Of a stretch of 64,000 nucleotides of DNA, positions 52,216 through 63,179 are shown one piece after another. The first letter of the stretch is position 1, and each line of letters begins with the position of its first letter. A program made the translations under genes and the position numbers. This stretch comes from Ariolimax columbianus (taxonomy: Eukaryota > Mollusca > Gastropoda > Stylommatophora > Arionidae), in the NCBI GenBank assembly GCA_036924085.1, contig JAVGWX010000019.1, forward strand, positions 6,031,641 to 6,095,640, in the 5' to 3' direction. The notes beneath the pieces are model-generated. The model was given only the letters and a program-made list of their open reading frames with translations. It was not told the DNA's origin and did not search any database.

Positions 52216-52415
52216 CTGTTGTATAATTTTTTGGGAAATTAATTTGTTCATGGCTATAACTATTTCTCTCAGACGTATTCAATATAATGTTTCTGATCTT
52301 CACAAAGTGTATGTTAATGTTTCTCATATTTATATTAATGATGAGAGTATGTTAGAGGTCAAACATATTTGTTTTCTGTTGTGGTTCATTCAAATTTCTT
52401 AATTTTTCTTTCCAG

Positions 52416-52632
52416 ATTTGTCACGTTTCCATTAGGCCTGATAGTTGCAGCAATAGTTCAACCTCAAATTGTTACTGTACACATATAGATTCCAAGACCG
52501 GTTCAGCTCACGTTATGTTCGTAACTGCATCACTTCTTAGACACAGCGAAGGACGTCTTCGTGGAGAGTGGGAACATACTAATGGTACTAAACTTCACAG
52601 CCCCAGCATCGTTTTCCTTCCACATATATACG
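52416..52632 (+). CDS. Candidate host gene, extracellular exon 3
   Basis: 217 bp with acceptor tttttctttccag/ATT and donor TACG/gtgaga. Entered in phase 0 from exon 2, it reads 72 codons with no stop and leaves in phase 1. It contains four Cys (ICHV, DSCSN, NCYCT), two N-glycosylation sites (NSS in CSNSST, NGT in HTNGTKL), and GEWEHTNG. Joined to exon 2 it makes a 135-residue module bounded by phase-1 introns with an internal phase-0 intron, a layout common for Ig-type domains in invertebrate receptors. Reading into the intron would end quickly (GENIA then stop), giving a soluble form. Ig-like is only a suggestion. Confidence 0.55.
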
Positions 52633-52753
52633 GTGAGAACATTGCATAGTTGTGTCTCAGAATTAATTGTCCGAAAACGATGATGACTTTTTACCTTTTT
52701 TGATTTATTATAACTGCCCCCTTTACTGGAAATCTGTATTTGAGCTTTTGCAG

Positions 52754-52785
52754 TGGTGGTTACTTTAGGAATTATTTTTGCATGA
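52754..52785 (+). CDS. Candidate short hydrophobic exon of host gene
   Basis: After a good acceptor (gagcttttgcag/TG), phase 1 reads VVVTLGIIFA and then TGA. It looks like the first half of a transmembrane segment but stops after 10 residues and has no donor before the stop. It may be an alternative soluble end, a decayed transmembrane exon, or chance. Confidence 0.25.
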
Positions 52786-53164
52786 TATATTTATAGCACA
52801 ACACACTTTAATCGCCATTTACAATATGATTGGAAGGTTACATTAGTACTATTATTTTCCAGCTAGGTATAACTCAGTTAATTAGTTGTTTTAATATATA
52901 ATTCAATTGCCATGTAATGAAAGGGGTGATATACTGAAAGACGGGTCAAGAACACATAGCATGATTGATTATAGGAAACACATTATTCAAACATTGACCT
53001 GTTCATCTTTTTAAGTCTAGGTAACAATTTGCATAACTAATTGTATTAGATTTGGGTATCCAGGAGATCCAGTATTGGGGGGATCTTATAAAACATGATC
53101 ATAAGCATACAGTGATTACGTTCCAGTAATTGGAAAAAAAAATGATATATTAATAATAATTTTC

Positions 53165-53740
53165 GCTTAGGTGTCTAAGGTCCGTTTCATCGGCCGGCTA
53201 CATCATTGACCCACAACTGTGGTTCCAGGCCTCGTCTAGTTTGGAAAAGGAGGTTGACATGTGTTGGAGTCATACTGTGCAGGGACAACCTCTGCTGCGC
53301 CTCCAGTCGGCCGGGAGAGGACTTTTGGAACTAAGGAACGATTTGTGTTGTACTTTGTGGGCCAGTATTTCCTGGTCTAATCGTTCACCATTACCGAACA
53401 AAGATATTCTGCGTCGGTCAAATGTTTCTGAGATTGTGTGGAAGCTTGTCTTAGCAGAGACCTCCACGTTGTGGATGTAGTCATGCAATCGGATGACAAG
53501 GATACGCCGCTGGTGGCGCATGTGGAAAGTCTCTGGTCTCGACATCTCATGTTGCAGCAGTGTCCAGGTTTCGGAGCCCTAAAGCTGGACCGGGACCACC
53601 CATGACTGGTAGATGCATATGTTTATGCCAAGAAAGATATTGTCATTACTTCACACACGTCGGAGATCGTGCATAGCGGACGTAGCTATTTTGATTGGCC
53701 TAGACATATCGAGATTGATAATTCAATCGAATGATATCAT
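53165..53740 (-). mobile_element. RTE-like LINE C-terminal fragment
   Basis: The minus strand reads RPIKIATSAMHDLRRVCSN, GSETWTLLQHEMSRPETFHM, RHQRRILVIRLHDYIHNVEV, FDRRRISLFGNGERLDQEIL and DWRRSRGCPC. This is the full post-RT order of this LINE type (LYGSETWTL, QRRILGIRW, RRR..LFGH, W...RGRP). It lies between exon 3 and the final exon of the candidate gene. Confidence 0.82.
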
Positions 53741-54049
53741 ATTGGTTGCAACCCTGATATTGTTTCCAGGTCTTTTATTTGTATGGAATTTGAATAATAT
53801 CAAGATAGCAGATGCCTAATAATTAGTTAAAATAACATTTATATAGACACTCAAATAATATCAGAAGGGAGAAGTAGCAACACCAGATGAGAACCATGTA
53901 CCTAGAATCTCAAATAATATCAGAAAGGAGATGCGGCTATGAATTAAATAATTCAACCCATACCAAAAAAGTTTTCAACAACATGGTGGACTTTCCCTGA
54001 ATCAAATCTAGATCGATAGAAATGTGAACATTGTAAGTGTTATGAAGAA

Positions 54050-54240
54050 TCATTTTTTGTCATATGGAAGGGAATCATGGACATTCACTAATCAAACAAA
54101 ATGATATACAGTTGTACATTTCATAGCTCCAAATAACAAAAGTGCCACTAATATTTGGAGGTTTGATGATAACATCTTGACAATGAATGGTAGAACGATG
54201 ATTGATCTGAAATTATTTAGATAATAGCCAAGAAGTTCAA
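54050..54240 (+). mobile_element. RTE-like LINE scrap
   Basis: ggaatcatggacattcac and tttgatgataacatcttgac resemble 62245-62360 (tgaatcatggactt, tttgatgataatatcttgg), which includes a YGSESWT motif. Very decayed. Confidence 0.45.
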
Positions 54241-54479
54241 TATCCTGTAAGTGTCATTATAGTGTAGAAGTTGAGAGTAACGGTTTGATCATGTTTTTTT
54301 AGAATCCATTAAGATGTCTGCCATGATAAACAATTTGACATTTGGGTCAAAAAGTACTTCTCATCTTAGATAATTTGCTATTTCAAAAGTTAAAATGTGT
54401 GTAAACAGTGACAGTCTTCCCTACTTTTAAACTGAATTCTGCCATATGTAGTTTAGCTTCACCAGCAGGGAGTAATGTG

Positions 54480-54660
54480 CCTCATGTGTTATTATTGATT
54501 AAGTTATTGTTCCTAAGAATCAACTTTATTTCGTTCTCGAGACAGTGCTCAGCATATCAAGAAATGGGCAACAGTGTTGATGTTGATGGTTCTTGTCACT
54601 CGCTGGTTGTTCACACTTCATCCTCTCTTGTGTTGCACTGTACTCAGTCCACAATGCACA
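54480..54660 (-). mobile_element. RNase H LINE 3' end fragment (second family)
   Basis: cctaagaatcaac then cactcgctggttgttcacac match the 3' ends at 21230-21345 and 17800-17910. Confidence 0.5.
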
Positions 54661-55101
54661 CGATTAATTATCATCCAGGCAAAAAACAAATAAGCTAAAA
54701 ATGAGAGTCAACATGTGTTAATGCATGTATACATCAAATTGATGTACATTCTTTATTGTCAGCCTTTATTTTAATTTCACGTTAAATTCACCTTCTTGGG
54801 ATTTATTGATGATCCCCAAAACATTTATAGCTTAGAGAAAATACATGCTATTTTGGTCAATACTACTGGTTGCAGAGAACTGTTTTTGATACATCTTAAG
54901 GCAAAACATCTATCGAATGCTATCATAATCTGAAATAAGATAAAAGCAGCCAATTAGTCATGATGAGTTCATATTTCTGATCTTAATTTTAAGTGTGATG
55001 AAATGTCGATGTTTTTAAAATATTATAAAGCCTCTTTTTAAATCCGAAAAAGTTTGAGCATGTGAATAAAATAATGTTTTCCCCTCCGTACCTCTGATCA
55101 G

Positions 55102-55214
55102 ATGTGAATGCTGAACCTTCTGTGCTAACAATCAATACTAACCCATCTGTGCTGGACACTGGCTTGTGTGACAGTAGTAGCGGTTTAATAGAATATAGTG
55201 AAATAAAGTTGTGA
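55102..55214 (+). CDS. Candidate host gene, terminal cytoplasmic exon with ITIM-type motif
   Basis: After acceptor cctctgatcag, phase 1 reads 36 codons to a TGA: first VNAEPSVLTINTNPSVLDTG and last CDSSSGLIEYSEIKL. IEYSEI fits the immunoreceptor tyrosine-based inhibitory motif consensus (I/V/L/S-x-Y-x-x-I/L/V), close to the chain end as in many inhibitory receptors. ITIMs recruit SH2 phosphatases once phosphorylated. The phase agrees with exon 3 directly or through further 1-1 exons. Without an identified transmembrane exon, the cytoplasmic assignment is inference; a chance open stretch of 36 codons is the alternative. Confidence 0.42.
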
Positions 55215-56430
55215 TTTTCTAACACAGCCTCATCTTGCTATCCCAGAATTGCCATAGATGAAATAGATGTTTCTCAAAACCAAATATCATGCGTTACATT
55301 TGTATTATATATATAAAACATGGCACAGTGAAAGTGACAATATCCTATTTAGTCTGATTTATGAATGACTACATCACACGCAGCACCTGTATCATTGCAG
55401 CAGGTAAGGTAGTTTGCTACTGTGTAACTGATGTATAATTTAGAGCTGACGATTAAGGTAGCTATTGCAGTAATGAGGTGAATAATCTGCTGGAAACCTG
55501 CTGTAGAAGCAATCATACATGTTTATGTCACAAAGGATTGCATGTTTGTTAAAATGTTTACTTTATCAAGGAAAAAATCATTGTCCAGAAATGATGGTTA
55601 TTATCATCTTCATACTGAAATTAATTTCATCCGTCTAATATTGTTTAAGTACTGGTATACACATTTATTTTAGTTGCATAGCTTTTGTTTTTTGAGATAT
55701 AGATACTACCGCTGTAACACCAACACGTTCTTCAACAACAGTATCTTGTAAATGTGTTTAGCTTGATTGGCCATTTTGATGAAGTATATACTCTATCCTG
55801 TTTTCCTAAAATTACACATGTCATTTGTGACTTTTAAGCTAGCTAATGTACATTATTATTTATATCATTTTAACTTATTTATTTACATTTATGACCAGAA
55901 AAAGCATGTTGTTTTTAAATTAAAGTAAAGTTTAATTATTAACAATGTCATCTCATAATGTATGCTGCTGATTTGTATTGAGTTCTTAAGAACTGTCTTA
56001 ACTTCATTAAATCAAATGTAATGAGATCAATACTCACCATCTGATCACTGTAGGTATTATTCATATTAGTGAGCATGACAATTAAAATGTGTAGAATTCA
56101 AATACAAATGTGAATGATACAATTAATAAGATTAACAGAAAAGCTTCAAAATATGTTACAGTATGTTCACAAATATATTTTAAATTGTAATTTTTCAATA
56201 TTGGTTTTGTATTTTGAAAATTGTTAAACATTTTGTACTGTAAAGTCATTGAAACCAAATCATTCTTGTCGTTTAATTTAACTCATGCCCCATGTATTAG
56301 TTACTAGCAATTATTGGGAGGATTTTTCTATTAGGGCAAAGTATGAAAAATTGTGTTTATTAAAGTGCATTGAGTGAGACACATATTCGGCTTTGATGAG
56401 CTATTATCTTCTTTTAATAGTTAAAAATAG
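55215..56430. other. No gene seen; possible 3' UTR of candidate gene at the start
   Basis: Very AT-rich unique DNA without recognisable repeats or coding. Confidence 0.4.
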
Positions 56431-56439
56431 TCCAGACAT

Positions 56440-57630
56440 AAACCACTATCACTAGAGCCATCACATCCACACCCACTGATGCACTAGAAATAATCGCAGA
56501 CCTCCGGTCAATGGATGAAAGACAGGATATTAAACTAATGCTGCAGGTAGAGAAATTCACGAGTTTCCCAGGCCACACAATGCACCAATGAATGATCAGG
56601 AAAAAGGAGATATACAAGAAGCAACTTTTCATCAAACTCCAATGTAATTGATACTCAAGAACCCAGTGATGCAACAAATAAAACCAAGTCTCTTTCAATC
56701 AACACGCTCAGAGCTAATAGACACAATAAAATGGGTATATGAAAGAAGAGTGCAGACATACCTTGGGGAACAATATACAACAGAAGAGTACATAGACGTT
56801 AAATAATCAGCAGACAGGTTTACAATAGCTTTTACATATGGCTCAGCTTTCTTAAATAAATTACTAGGTTGAACAGAGAAGCAAGCGTGGTGATCAAACA
56901 ACACATGCTGGGAGTGTAGCCGTCTATTGTTACAGCCAAGTTATTTTGCATCTTCAGATCCGAAATTAAAAATCTTAAGACCGCAGACAAAATGGCGCTT
57001 CAATACAAAAACCACACACATGGGAAACGTATGATACTTACTGATAGACAGTCAGGTATACCAGCACTTAAATGTGACAAGAACGCTGAACTGAATAAAT
57101 TGAAGACAGCCGTTGTGAAAATGTGTCACGGGTGTTTGAAGACAGAGATATACTGGACACCATTACACTGAAACGAAAGGGGAAACGAGGTGTCAACAAT
57201 CTAGCCAAAGAGGAAGCGACAATGATACAGGAAAAATACCTGATCAACTATAAAGAAGCAAATGCTATAAAAAAAAAGGCAATACAATGTAAAGTATAAG
57301 GAAGTTCCGCAAATACTACACAAATGTCAGATAATACCAACTGTCCAGACAAGTCCACGTTATCAAACTACATCTGCAAACTCGCCACAACAGCATGAGA
57401 TACCACATGGACACCGCATTCAATACAGTGGCCATCAGCCTATGTTACTGTGACCTGGCAAAAATGACAGCTGTACATGTACTTCATGATTGCGCACATA
57501 TTTGTAAAGTATAACGACAACGCTGACTCTCCCCAAGAGAAAATTGTGCTGCAGAATTGAGAGGCTGAAAAGGACGGCACAATAGTCTGATGAATCCAGA
57601 GTCTCAGTCTGTGAGTAATGATCGGAGAAG
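56440..57630 (+). mobile_element. RNase H LINE, fourth family, 3' part
   Basis: Broken frames show the post-RT end (DERQDIKLMLQVEKF, TSFPGHTMHQ, 56515-56590) and RNase H with SGIPALKCDKNAELNKLKTA (57053-57112), ERGNEVSTI (decayed GNE.AD, 57175-57200), KYKEVPQILHKC and MRYHMDTAFNTV with YCDLAKMTAVHVLHDCAH (knuckle, 57440-57500). It ends with a tryptophan-poor AELRG...RRSRRFK segment near 57555-57650. Related to RH-LINE but clearly older and different. Confidence 0.75.
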
Positions 57631-57794
57631 AAGTAGACGCTTTAAATTTCTAAAACGTTCTTATGATACTTCTTCTTCCACATTTATTTTAATTTCTTAC
57701 TTTTTAAAAGCATGTTTATTTGTAAAATAGTTTTGCCTGAATGAAATATAATTAATATTAGTACACTATAAAACATTGCAATATCCTCGATTTC

Positions 57795-58120
57795 AGTCCG
57801 ACAGGTGTGCCGTATGCGAGGTAGTCAACAACGTCATGTACAGGCCGAAATTTCGCCGTGTTGTGGCATTTCAGACCTATGTTCCTCAACATATCATCTT
57901 ACCATCGTATGGACGGGCGGTCGCGTGGTCGTGTACACTCATATGACCACCAAAACGTCGTTCTGAGTGTCCATCCGTCATCTTGCATGAGCGCCACGTG
58001 ACCAGCCCAGTGGTAATTATGAGACAACGCAGGTTCCACGACATCTCTAATAAGAGTGCGTTCTCTGGTTTCAAGATTGGAGATTAGATCTCTGAACGAG
58101 ATCCCGAGAACGCTGGGTTG
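57795..58120 (-). mobile_element. RTE-like LINE C-terminal fragment
   Basis: The minus strand reads VLGISFRDLISNLETRERTL, HNYHWAGHVALMQDDGWTLR, TTFWWSYECTRPRDRPSIRW. This is the LGI..RD.I.N....RT, W.WAGHVAR..D.RWT, RGRP..RW order of RTE-type C termini. Its N-terminal side is replaced by the 22-bp minisatellite exactly before SVLGIS. Confidence 0.82.
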
Positions 58121-59075
58121 TTTCAGACTCTTGGCCGGGTTATTAAAGACTGTTAGCTGGGTTTTTTCGGGACTGTTGGCTGGGTTGTTCAGGAATGTTG
58201 GCTGGGTTGTTCGGGACAGCTGGCTGGGTTGTTCGGGACTGTTGGCTGGGTTGTTCATGACTGTTGGCTGGGTTGTTCAGGACTGTTGACTGGGTAGTTC
58301 GGGACTGTTGGCTGGGTTGTTCGGGACAGCTGGCTGGGTTGTTCGGGACTGTTGGCTGGGTTGTTCATGACTGTTGGCTGGGTTGTTCAGGATTGTTGAA
58401 TGGGTTGTTTGGGACAATTAACTGGGTTGTCCAGGACTCTTGGCTAGGTAGTTCCAGACTGTTGGCTTGTTTTTTTTCGGGCTGGGTTGTTCAAGAATGT
58501 TGACTGGGTTGTTCTGGACTGCTGGCTGGCTTGTTCGAGCTGGTTTCTTCTAGACTGTTGGCTGGATTGTTTAAAACTGTTGGCTGGGTTGTTCAAGACT
58601 GTTGGCGGGCGTGTTCGAGACTGTTGGCTGGGTTGTTCGGGCTTTGCTGTTCAAGAATGTTGTCTGGGTCGTTGCACACTGTTACTGGGTTGTTCTGGAC
58701 GGTTACCTGGTTTGTTCAGGACTGTTGACTGGGCTGTTCAAGATTGTTGACTGGGTTAATCACGACTGTTAACTGGGTTTTTCAGGACTGTTGGCTGGGT
58801 TGTTTGGGCTGGGTTGTTCCAGACTGTTGGCTGAGTTGTTTAAGACTTAGCTGGGTTTTTTCGGGACAGCTGGCTGGGTTGTTCGGGACTGTTGGCTGGG
58901 TTGTTCGGGACTGTTGGCTGGGTTGTTCGGGACAGCTGGCTGGGTTGTTCGGGACTGTTGGCTGGGTTGTTCGGGACTGTTGGCTGGGTTTTTTTGGTCT
59001 TTGTTGTTCAAGACTGTTGGTTGGGTGGTTGAAGACTGTTGACTGGGTTGTTCGGGACTGTTGGCTGGATGTGGG
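58105..59075. repeat. 22-bp minisatellite, about 44 copies, with higher-order structure
   Basis: Unit tgttggctgggttgttcggg plus ac. The variant gggacagc recurs at 58213 and 58323 (110 bp = 5 units) and at 58863 and 58929 (66 bp = 3 units), showing block duplication. A central part (58430-58860) is more diverged than the two ends. No stops occur on most of the plus strand, giving long spurious Trp/Cys/Gly/Leu-rich frames. Confidence 0.93.
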
Positions 59076-59339
59076 CAGTTTCCCGTGACATGCAGATGAG
59101 CATTGTCGAGCTACATAATCACATCCAATTCAATTACGCTTATTCGTTATGCCAATAATGGAGATGGTCCATTGCATCCATGTAGTGGGTGGCATTTATG
59201 TTCATGCACGCTCTTTAATGTCTACCAGCAAAATCCTTCCATGGTAAAAAAAGATGCTGTCAACATAACTACACCAGGAAAAACCTGTAACTTGAGTGTT
59301 TGTGTTTTCTAAAATCCTGCATGTTTCCGTTTGATGTTC

Positions 59340-59760
59340 TCTGTTTTTATGTATACTTATCGTCTCCAACTATCCTTGACAGACATGCTTCACCCGTAAC
59401 TTCGTAACGCTCCAAGTGGTTGAAATTCTACCTCCCTTTCGTTCTTACTTATGGTGGTCCGCAGTATACGTGCAATCCATTGTGAATAGACCTTCTGATA
59501 CTTCAGTTTCTTCTGAATCACCATTTTATCTTTTCAAAACAACAAATATAATTCCTTAGTTAGCATAAAGAAGTTCTGAAGACAGCCCACATATATTACT
59601 GCAAGAATCTTGGTGATGACTTCTTCGGTATTAACAACATTTGTCTGACTCGGCCAAGGACGATCTTTTGTTAGCTCATATCCTTCCTTACACATTCTCG
59701 TCCAGTCCTTCACTGCTGTCTTCAACACACAGCTGTCCACCTACAATGCTTGCATTATAC
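59340..59760 (-). mobile_element. mariner-like transposase remnant
   Basis: Minus-strand frames include GYELTKDRPWPSQTNVVNTE (59620-59680; compare the DD.R.GRP.......I..V linker of mariner transposases) and, in the next frame, YQKVYSQWIARILRTTISKN (59450-59500; compare KVC.RWVPR.LT..HK). No catalytic triad or terminal inverted repeats seen. Old. Confidence 0.5.
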
Positions 59761-60039
59761 GATAAATGTCGACTGGTCGACCTACTTCGGCTGTAAGGAG
59801 CTTCATTCACCTTGGAAGAAATTCGGTATCCCACCGACCATGTTGTCAGTGATCTACAGCAGCACCACAAGACATGTGCATATGAGGAGGACAAACATAT
59901 TCTAGCTTGTTTATTGGTATGTGTTTATTACATAAACTGTGACATCATCATGCTTCCCGTGCTGGCCAACGTCAACATGACGGTTGCGATTAGCACAGTT
60001 AAATAAATGAAGACATTCTCAGGCAATTGGAGTCGAATT

Positions 60040-60450
60040 ATATGCTTCCAATTCTGAAAAAAACCGGTATGCTTAGTAATATATATATAATGCACCATTA
60101 CACAATGCAGTATGAGAGGAAGACAAAGTACCAACTGAATCAAATACACAATTCTCAAATTAGGAGATGGCTAGCTCAGCAAGAAGATAATTTTGACAAC
60201 ATTGAAGTCCGCGTCGTTGTGAGGAAGACAAATAAGACAAAGTTGTATCACATTGACAAAATAATTGTAGAGTACTGTCCCACGTTTCTACGACTACCTG
60301 CATATCATGCAAATATAAAGCATGTAGAGCGTGTGGGCTAAAGTCAAAGCACAAGTTGCCGAACAGAACAGGACATTTAAAGTTTATGGTTGTGAAGTGA
60401 TGACACGTGAGTGTCTTTCAAAAATAGACATTCAGTTCTGGAATAGTCTG
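60040..60450 (+). mobile_element. DDE_3-type (IS630/Tc1-like) transposase fragment
   Basis: The frame at 60027-60341 reads KTNKTKLYHIDKIIVEYCPT, FLRLPAYHANIKHVERV and, after a one-base shift, WAKVKAQVAEQNRTFKVYGC. This matches the C-terminal block LRLPPYH.ELNPIE..WAQVK..VA..N.TF of DDE_3 transposases; the final catalytic Glu is kept (VER). The N-terminal two Asp are not visible. Confidence 0.7.
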
Positions 60451-60465
60451 TGCTTGCGTAATTCT

Positions 60466-60609
<144 letters not shown>

Positions 60610-60627
60610 ATGACTCTTCTTTCTTTT

Positions 60628-61260
60628 TCAGTCTGACTGTTCTGTTCCCGATACCTTGTATATTTTCTATCACCTCTGGAAAGAACTGCTCATTCCTGGT
60701 GCATTTACATACAGTAAGAATGATCATTGTTGTTAATTATAGCGTTCAAAAGGGCCTTCTATCATCTTTATTTTGGAAATTTCTACAACATTACTCAGAT
60801 GAATTCGCTTATTTTCAAATCCATTCAATATCTGATGCAGTAGGTGCTCAGGCAGTCCTGCTACTTTCTCTGCTTGCTGCTATCTCTTCTATTGTTCATT
60901 GATTGTAGGTTTTTAATATTGTCAAGCTATACAATTGGAATTGACTGGATGTCTCCTGTTATAAGTATCATGACTTAGTTGTAAAGCCTGTTGATTTTCA
61001 TAAACAAATTATACTTTGTTGCTGTTGTCATGCCGCAATGCCATACTCGACGACTGGTCTCACTCTTCCAGTGTATAGTTTCTTTAGTATTCTCTCGTCT
61101 TCTCCTCAACCCGTGCTAGCAAATTTCCCCATTATTGCCATTATTTGCTTTGCTCTCATTTGGGCTCTCTCAATCTGAGTTGTCCATGTCATGTGCCAAT
61201 AAATGGGATCACCTATTAATGTAGAATGTTGTTCAGCCGCATACATTTGCAATTGGGATT
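60628..61260 (-). mobile_element. RH-LINE copy I, old fragment
   Basis: Plus-strand strings accttgtatattttctatcacctctgg and catgccgcaatgccatactcg match copy D at 24832-24860 and 25196-25220. The fragment covers the post-RT linker only. It is roughly 25% diverged, the oldest RH-LINE piece here. Confidence 0.75.
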
Positions 61261-61399
61261 TATTATGTTCTGTTTTTATTTTTTTTTATTTTTAGAGACA
61301 GACTATTGTGCATTTGTGACTCATTTGATTTCATACTACGAGGTGTGAAAAGTATCCGGACTGGATTTATTAAAAAAATAAAACAAACAATGAGCACAA

Positions 61400-62200
61400 A
61401 TTAGATACAAGTTATGGTTCAGAGTGCTAACAAGCCACGAGTAATTTCCATTAAGGATGAAGAGCTCGATGTAGTAGACCACTTTAGGTACCTACGATCT
61501 TCAGTCAATGAGAAACTATCCCTGGACCAAGTAAACATTATTAGGATAGGCAAGGCAACATCAATAATGAACAGATAAACAAACCGGGGCAGGGTGAATA
61601 AAAAGGTAACTGTAAACAAAAACTGTTGTTTTCAAGGCGTGTGTCCTCAGCAACCTTCTTTATGTAAGTGAAGCATGGTCTACCTACATGCAAGAGGAGA
61701 GGAGTCTAAACAGCATTCATAGCCGTCTGTGCAGAATTATGGTAGTTAAGGGGCAGGACCACCAGCGCAGTAATATAGGAGAGAGCATGCACTGTCAATG
61801 TCTTTTCCATGCTTAGTATTGAAAGGTTCCAATGGCATGGACACACTTGGATGATGGAGGATGGTAGAATACCAAAGGATTGTCTTTATGGGACGCCCAA
61901 TTGAAAAAAAAGGCATCGGACCTGGTCACTACTTTTGTACACAGATGTATGCAAGCGGTATGTAAATGATGCAGGCATCGATTTGGAAGCATGGGAACAT
62001 GAGGCTATGGATCGTGTGCAGAGAAGGGAACTGGCAGGGAATACATGTGCTGATTGCACACATGCAGGAATTAGCGTTTGGGCAGACACACCATGCAGCA
62101 ACGGGAAGAGTCCGGATTTTTCTTGCACATACTCTATGAGAAGATTCTCTGCTCGGATTCGTCTATTAAGTCCCATTTGTTATCGTCACGTCAATTACTT
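61400..62200 (+). mobile_element. RTE-like LINE C-terminal fragment
   Basis: Reads VLSNLLYVSEAWSTYMQEER (61645-61705), SRLCRIMVV, LLYTDVCKRYVNDAGIDLEA, WEHEAMDRVQRRELAG (61935-62035), and FSCTYSMRRFSARIRLLSPI (62118-62180), the usual C-terminal zinc-finger-like end (CX2C..H) with its Cys partly lost. Frame breaks at several places. Confidence 0.78.
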
Positions 62201-62204
62201 TTGT

Positions 62205-62400
62205 CTAACAAGTCTAAGTGATTCGATTAGAATTTGTATCCTGTTGTATGGAAGTGAATCATGGACTTAACGCACATGAGGATCTATGGCTGTACATGCC
62301 CTAGCCTCAAATTATTACCGCGCTGTCAGTATTGACAGGTTTGATGATAATATCTTGGTAACCAAAGTTAGATATAACATTTATCTCTTAAGTACATATA
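62205..62400 (+). mobile_element. RTE-like LINE scrap
   Basis: RICILLYGSESWT at 62230-62270, the LLYG.E.WT motif; similar DNA occurs at 54050-54240. Confidence 0.5.
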
Positions 62401-62659
62401 TAATTATGATGATATCCAATACAGTTAGATAACAATATTGATCTATGACGGACTGATATTGTTAGAATGGTACACAGAGCCTTCTTTGGAGTGATTGCAC
62501 TTAATGTCATTTATGGTACCCAATATATCTGGTTTTATTCATTCTTGTAATTTCACAGATAACCAAACATGCTTTTCTGCATTCTCTGAATATTGTTGAA
62601 ATTTTGGTGCACGTTTTTAGTTAGTGCTTTAACCTGCCTCGTCACTTCTGCTAGTAAAG

Positions 62660-62880
62660 CGTTCTATGCTGAGATGTCTTTCAGTGTTGCTATACTATAT
62701 GCCCTTTACTTTGCTACCTTTATACATGTAGCTTGATCTACATATTAGTTATATGCTACTATTAGGTGATGATCACTGCCTACACCCACCCTTCATCTCA
62801 CGTTCACATCTTGTAGATAATGTCTACATCTGGTGCTGATCATTAAGTGATCTACCTGTTGTTTGTGTTGTTGCTATGGT
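62660..62880 (-). mobile_element. LINE endonuclease scrap
   Basis: The minus strand reads LQDVNVR then GVGSDHHLIVAYN, the SDH motif that ends LINE endonucleases. Short and degraded. Confidence 0.45.
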
Positions 62881-63179
62881 TAATTGAAGATTTGAATGTT
62901 AGTTGGTGGATATGCGTATGTGTAAAGGTTGCTCCTGATAGTTTCATTCTTAACAGTCTATTATTTGTCTAACATTGGTTTCCTTGATATCAATGTTTTC
63001 TTCTTTTCCTTAAATAATAATGACAATATCTTAACTGCGTTGTCTGACCTCTCTTCCAGTGTAGAAAACAGTTTTTGTTGTTGTTGACTTTATTATACCT
63101 GTTCCTGCCCATGTAATTTCCTATTCGTATGTCTATGATATATAATCTAGAGTGCAACTTTTTAAACTATAAACATATT

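Noticed and set aside
53613..53819. Hydrophobic plus-strand frame (NDIILVATLILFPGLLFVWN) as transmembrane exon of the candidate receptor
   Set aside because: It overlaps or abuts antisense RTE-like LINE sequence and has no phase-1 acceptor in front and no donor behind the hydrophobic part.
58056..59088. Trp/Cys-rich proteins of 77 to 114 residues on the plus strand
   Set aside because: They are translations of the 22-bp minisatellite.
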